Shown here in pieces: positions 62,001-64,000 of a DNA stretch of 64,000 bases. The notes under the pieces were generated by a model that was not told the DNA's origin, searched no databases, and worked only from the letters and a program-made list of their open reading frames with translations. The stretch spans positions 41,937,598 to 42,001,597 of the forward strand of contig NC_030385.2 in assembly GCF_001625215.2 (NCBI RefSeq), in the 5' to 3' direction. Positions within the stretch are counted from its first letter, which is position 1. Each line of letters begins with the position of its first letter. The stretch comes from Daucus carota subsp. sativus. Lineage: Eukaryota > Streptophyta > Magnoliopsida > Apiales > Apiaceae. A program made the translations under genes and the position numbers.

Positions 62001-62360
62001 GAGGCTGATCTTGAACTGCTTTTTGAGGATCACCAATTGCTTTTTGAAAGGAAAGAAAACTCTGAGGATCAAGCAAAAAACTTGAACGTATATTTTGAGG
62101 TCATTGATCTCCCAGAGAATGCAACAGTGCTTAGTGGCCAAAAGAGCAATGCTGGTGAGAACAATGAATCTTTGGCTGGAGTGCAGTCCTTATCTGGCCA
62201 GCAGCAGAATTCACCAAGCATCAGCCGTGTTCCATTTGCTGATAAAAACTCCGCCTGCCATCAAAGTGGATCGCTTCAGCCGTCCACAGAATTTCCAGCG
62301 TCATTCGATGACCTATCAACCTTTCCCTCTTGGGAAAGTGCTCAGGAGGAGAATCTCTAG
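59057..62360 (+). CDS. Ser/Pro-rich basic protein with SGLRxPSPRHGFFD repeats, unknown function
   Basis: Eight exons: 59057-59222, 59471-59641, 59756-60013, 60274-60308, 60391-60483, 60726-60804, 60900-61609, 61698-62360, giving 724 residues (741 if translation starts at the in-frame ATG at 59006). The N-terminus is acidic (EEKNESFIGVNDIKLIDFLN; SADSDFTFETFDGDAFSLER). The centre is a long Ser/Thr/Arg/Lys-rich low-complexity region. Within exon 7 a block is repeated in tandem: GTPGSSKTSGLRMPSPRHGF and GTPTSSKPSGLRKPSPRHGF, each followed by FD. The C-terminal part is acidic again (EDYEADLELLFEDHQLLFE, a possible short coiled coil). The design (acidic ends, basic Ser/Pro-rich middle with SP sites) resembles plant mitotic or microtubule-associated proteins regulated by phosphorylation, but that is inference; I cannot name the family. 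Confidence 0.8.
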
Positions 62361-63826
62361 GCCACACAAGCTCTTCAGAGTTCAAGTCAGCATTTTTTGC
62401 CCCCTCCCATCGCGTTGGTCTTGTGGAAGAATTTACAGAATTCTTCCATAAATTAATTATTTTGAGTTTACATGAACTGGAAACCTTTTTTTTTTTTTTT
62501 TGCCTTTCTGTTATTTTGGGACACATGAGTTGCATTCAGTCAGCTTCAGCATTGCTAGCCAATCAATGGAGCTGACTAGTATGTGTTTGCAGGTATGAGC
62601 AACTCAGTTTTGGATTCCCAGAAATCTAAATGTTGTTTAAATAACATTGCAGCAGGGTTTTTTTTTTTTTGAACAATAAAGAGACTACATTTTATGTCTG
62701 TGGTATGTTATGAATTTATGGCTTTAATCTCATTTTAGTAGATTGTGAATGATATTAAGTAAAAAAGAAAGCTTGACTGTGGCCTGCAGCCGGAGCCACC
62801 CAGCATTACCGGGATCCGGTTTGCAGATAAAAATTCTGGCAGCCATAAGGTGGATTGCAGCAGCTGTTCACAGAGTTAACGACATCATTTGATGATTGAT
62901 GAAGTATCATTCTTTTCCCCTCCTAATAGTCCTAAGAAATAGTTGTCATGTAAGTTTAATTCTTTTATCAGTTCAGAAATATGCCATATGTGGCAGGCTA
63001 CAACATATATGTTGCCTAAATATGCTTGCAACCAATAGAGCTGAATTCAAGTGTAATCAGCTCAATCCTGCTTTCCAGAAATCCAAATATGGTATAGTCA
63101 TCATCATGCAGCCCCGTTTCAAACTTTACAAGAATTTTTGCCGCACAAGTTGCACCTGGTGGTGTGGTGGTCCAATCTATCACTTTTTCCGGAGACAACG
63201 CTCCAAATATTATTGTTGAAAAAGATGATCCGAAATAATATTATTTTACAATCCAAAATCCTAAATTGTTCACAGTTCACTCCTCTTTCACCTTTTAACG
63301 CCGTGTTATCTAGCCGTGTTATCTAGTATTTTCGTTACTTCATGTAACATTTCACTCTAAACAGCTCGTCGTGTTATGTTTTGTAATCATTTTCAAAACT
63401 AAATACACAAGGTTTCAGACTTTTTTCTATAAATTAAAACACAAGATTATTCATATTATTTTTCAAAATTTTGGTATTTCGAACTATACTTATGGAAATT
63501 GTGTTATATAAATTTTATCTCCTTTATATTTTCGCCCATATTCAATTTAATTCTTTATTCACTTTTTTAACCAAATTATTTTACCAACCGAATTATTTTA
63601 CCTACCTTAAATAATTTGACAGCAACCTAACAAATTGACAGGAACCTGATAAATTCTTTATTACAATAATAATAAAAGTATAAATAAAAAATAAAAGAAC
63701 CTTCATATATAATTTTACAAATTAGCCCCACTATTACTAAAACAGCTGTATCAATTTCAAACTCACACACGAATCAAACACATAGGAGTATTTGGTAGCG
63801 GTGTAGTTTTGGAGCAGAGGAGAAGC
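62361..63826. other. 3' flank and spacer
   Basis: The 3' UTR of the preceding gene is followed at 62790-62880 by a phrase (GCAGATAAAAATTCTGGCAG, then AGGTGGATTGCAGCAGCTG) that echoes the coding text at 62238-62290; it looks like a decayed duplicate of the gene's last exon. The rest is AT-rich, with the promoter of the next gene at its end. Confidence 0.5.
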
Positions 63827-63917
63827 ATGTCCAACCTCGACTTTCTGTTTGTCAACGGCGTCGTTTCACCACCCTCTCTCACCCCTTCTGTTGCTACCTT
63901 GCTTGAAACTCACCCAG
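63827..63917 (+). CDS. First exon of a class IV aminotransferase-like protein (partial)
   Basis: ATG at 63827 opens MSNLDFLFVNGVVSPPSLTP and continues SVATLLETHPG up to a GT donor at 63918. This matches the N-terminus of plant D-amino-acid/branched-chain aminotransferase-like PLP enzymes (Arabidopsis At3g05190 and At5g27410, from memory), where the next exon begins AYTTTRTH. The rest lies beyond the window. Only 30 residues are visible, so the call rests on that short signature. Confidence 0.7.
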
Positions 63918-64000
63918 GTTCGTTTTTCTATGTTATGATTATATAATCAACTCATTGCTTATGTTAATTAAACAAAATTGATATATTTGCTTATCACATC

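Noticed and set aside
1-64000. CRISPR arrays, operons, bacterial-style systems
   Set aside because: None seen; this is intron-rich plant nuclear DNA and the repeats present are minisatellites, MITEs and fold-back elements without spacer structure.

Overview
This is nuclear DNA from a flowering plant, most likely a eudicot. The evidence is AT-rich non-coding sequence, many short GT-AG introns, plant-only gene families (ROP GTPase, heat-shock factor, GID1-like carboxylesterase, SIZ-type SUMO ligase with a PHD finger), plant MITEs (Stowaway, Tourist, hAT-like), and a nuclear insert of plastid ndhB. An asterid is possible, but I cannot fix the family or species from sequence alone.

Layout, left to right. 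(1) 1-2710, minus: the 5' part of an F-box gene, cut by the window edge, with a large intron that carries a 315-bp fold-back element. (2) 2711-5077: intergenic, with a ~40-bp minisatellite. (3) 5078-11707, plus: a 14-exon RNA pseudouridine synthase of the plant PUS5 type. (4) 12.8-13.9 kb: a fold-back repeat built around (TA)n tracts; a relative lies at 34 kb. (5) 14035-16284, plus: replication factor C subunit 2. (6) 18425-21265, plus: rhomboid protease RBL2-like. (7) 21784-23933, minus: carboxylesterase CXE18-like, convergent with the rhomboid gene, with one GC-AG intron that holds a Stowaway MITE. (8) 24-27.8 kb: intergenic, with organelle-derived DNA (a plastid ndhB fragment and a stretch resembling mitochondrial DNA). 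(9) 27805-33059, plus: a short SIZ1-like SUMO E3 ligase with SAP, PHD, PINIT and SP-RING domains and a C-terminal SUMO-interaction motif. (10) 36.2 kb: tRNA-Pro(AGG). (11) 38.0-44.8 kb, minus: two tandem EF-1alpha genes, each with a leader intron. (12) 46.9-50.2 kb, minus: an array of partial genes (last exon of a ROP GTPase, first exon of a heat-shock factor, an unrecognised three-exon stretch) with a clean hAT-type MITE among them. (13) 51.8 kb: tRNA-Lys(UUU) followed by a partial copy of its own 3' half. (14) 52510-53256, plus: an intronless plant-specific unknown protein. (15) 54211-57160, plus: a tandem pair of AllA/ureidoglycolate-lyase-like genes. (16) 57.6-58.9 kb: a ~700-bp-period tandem duplication of non-coding DNA. 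(17) 59057-62360, plus: an eight-exon, Ser/Pro-rich basic protein with a repeated SGLRxPSPRHGFFD motif. (18) 63827 onward, plus: the first exon of a class IV aminotransferase-like gene.

The protein genes are ordinary dispersed housekeeping and regulatory genes (DNA replication, translation, RNA modification, SUMOylation, membrane proteolysis). They do not form a pathway or operon. I found no sign of a new multi-gene system. The most unusual points are the Gly in place of the catalytic Asp in the pseudouridine synthase, the 12-residue repeats in the F-box protein, the fold-back/(TA)n repeat family, the same-strand array of gene fragments, and the tRNA-Lys with a mispaired anticodon stem. Exon boundaries were read by eye from splice consensus and reading-frame continuity; no search was run.
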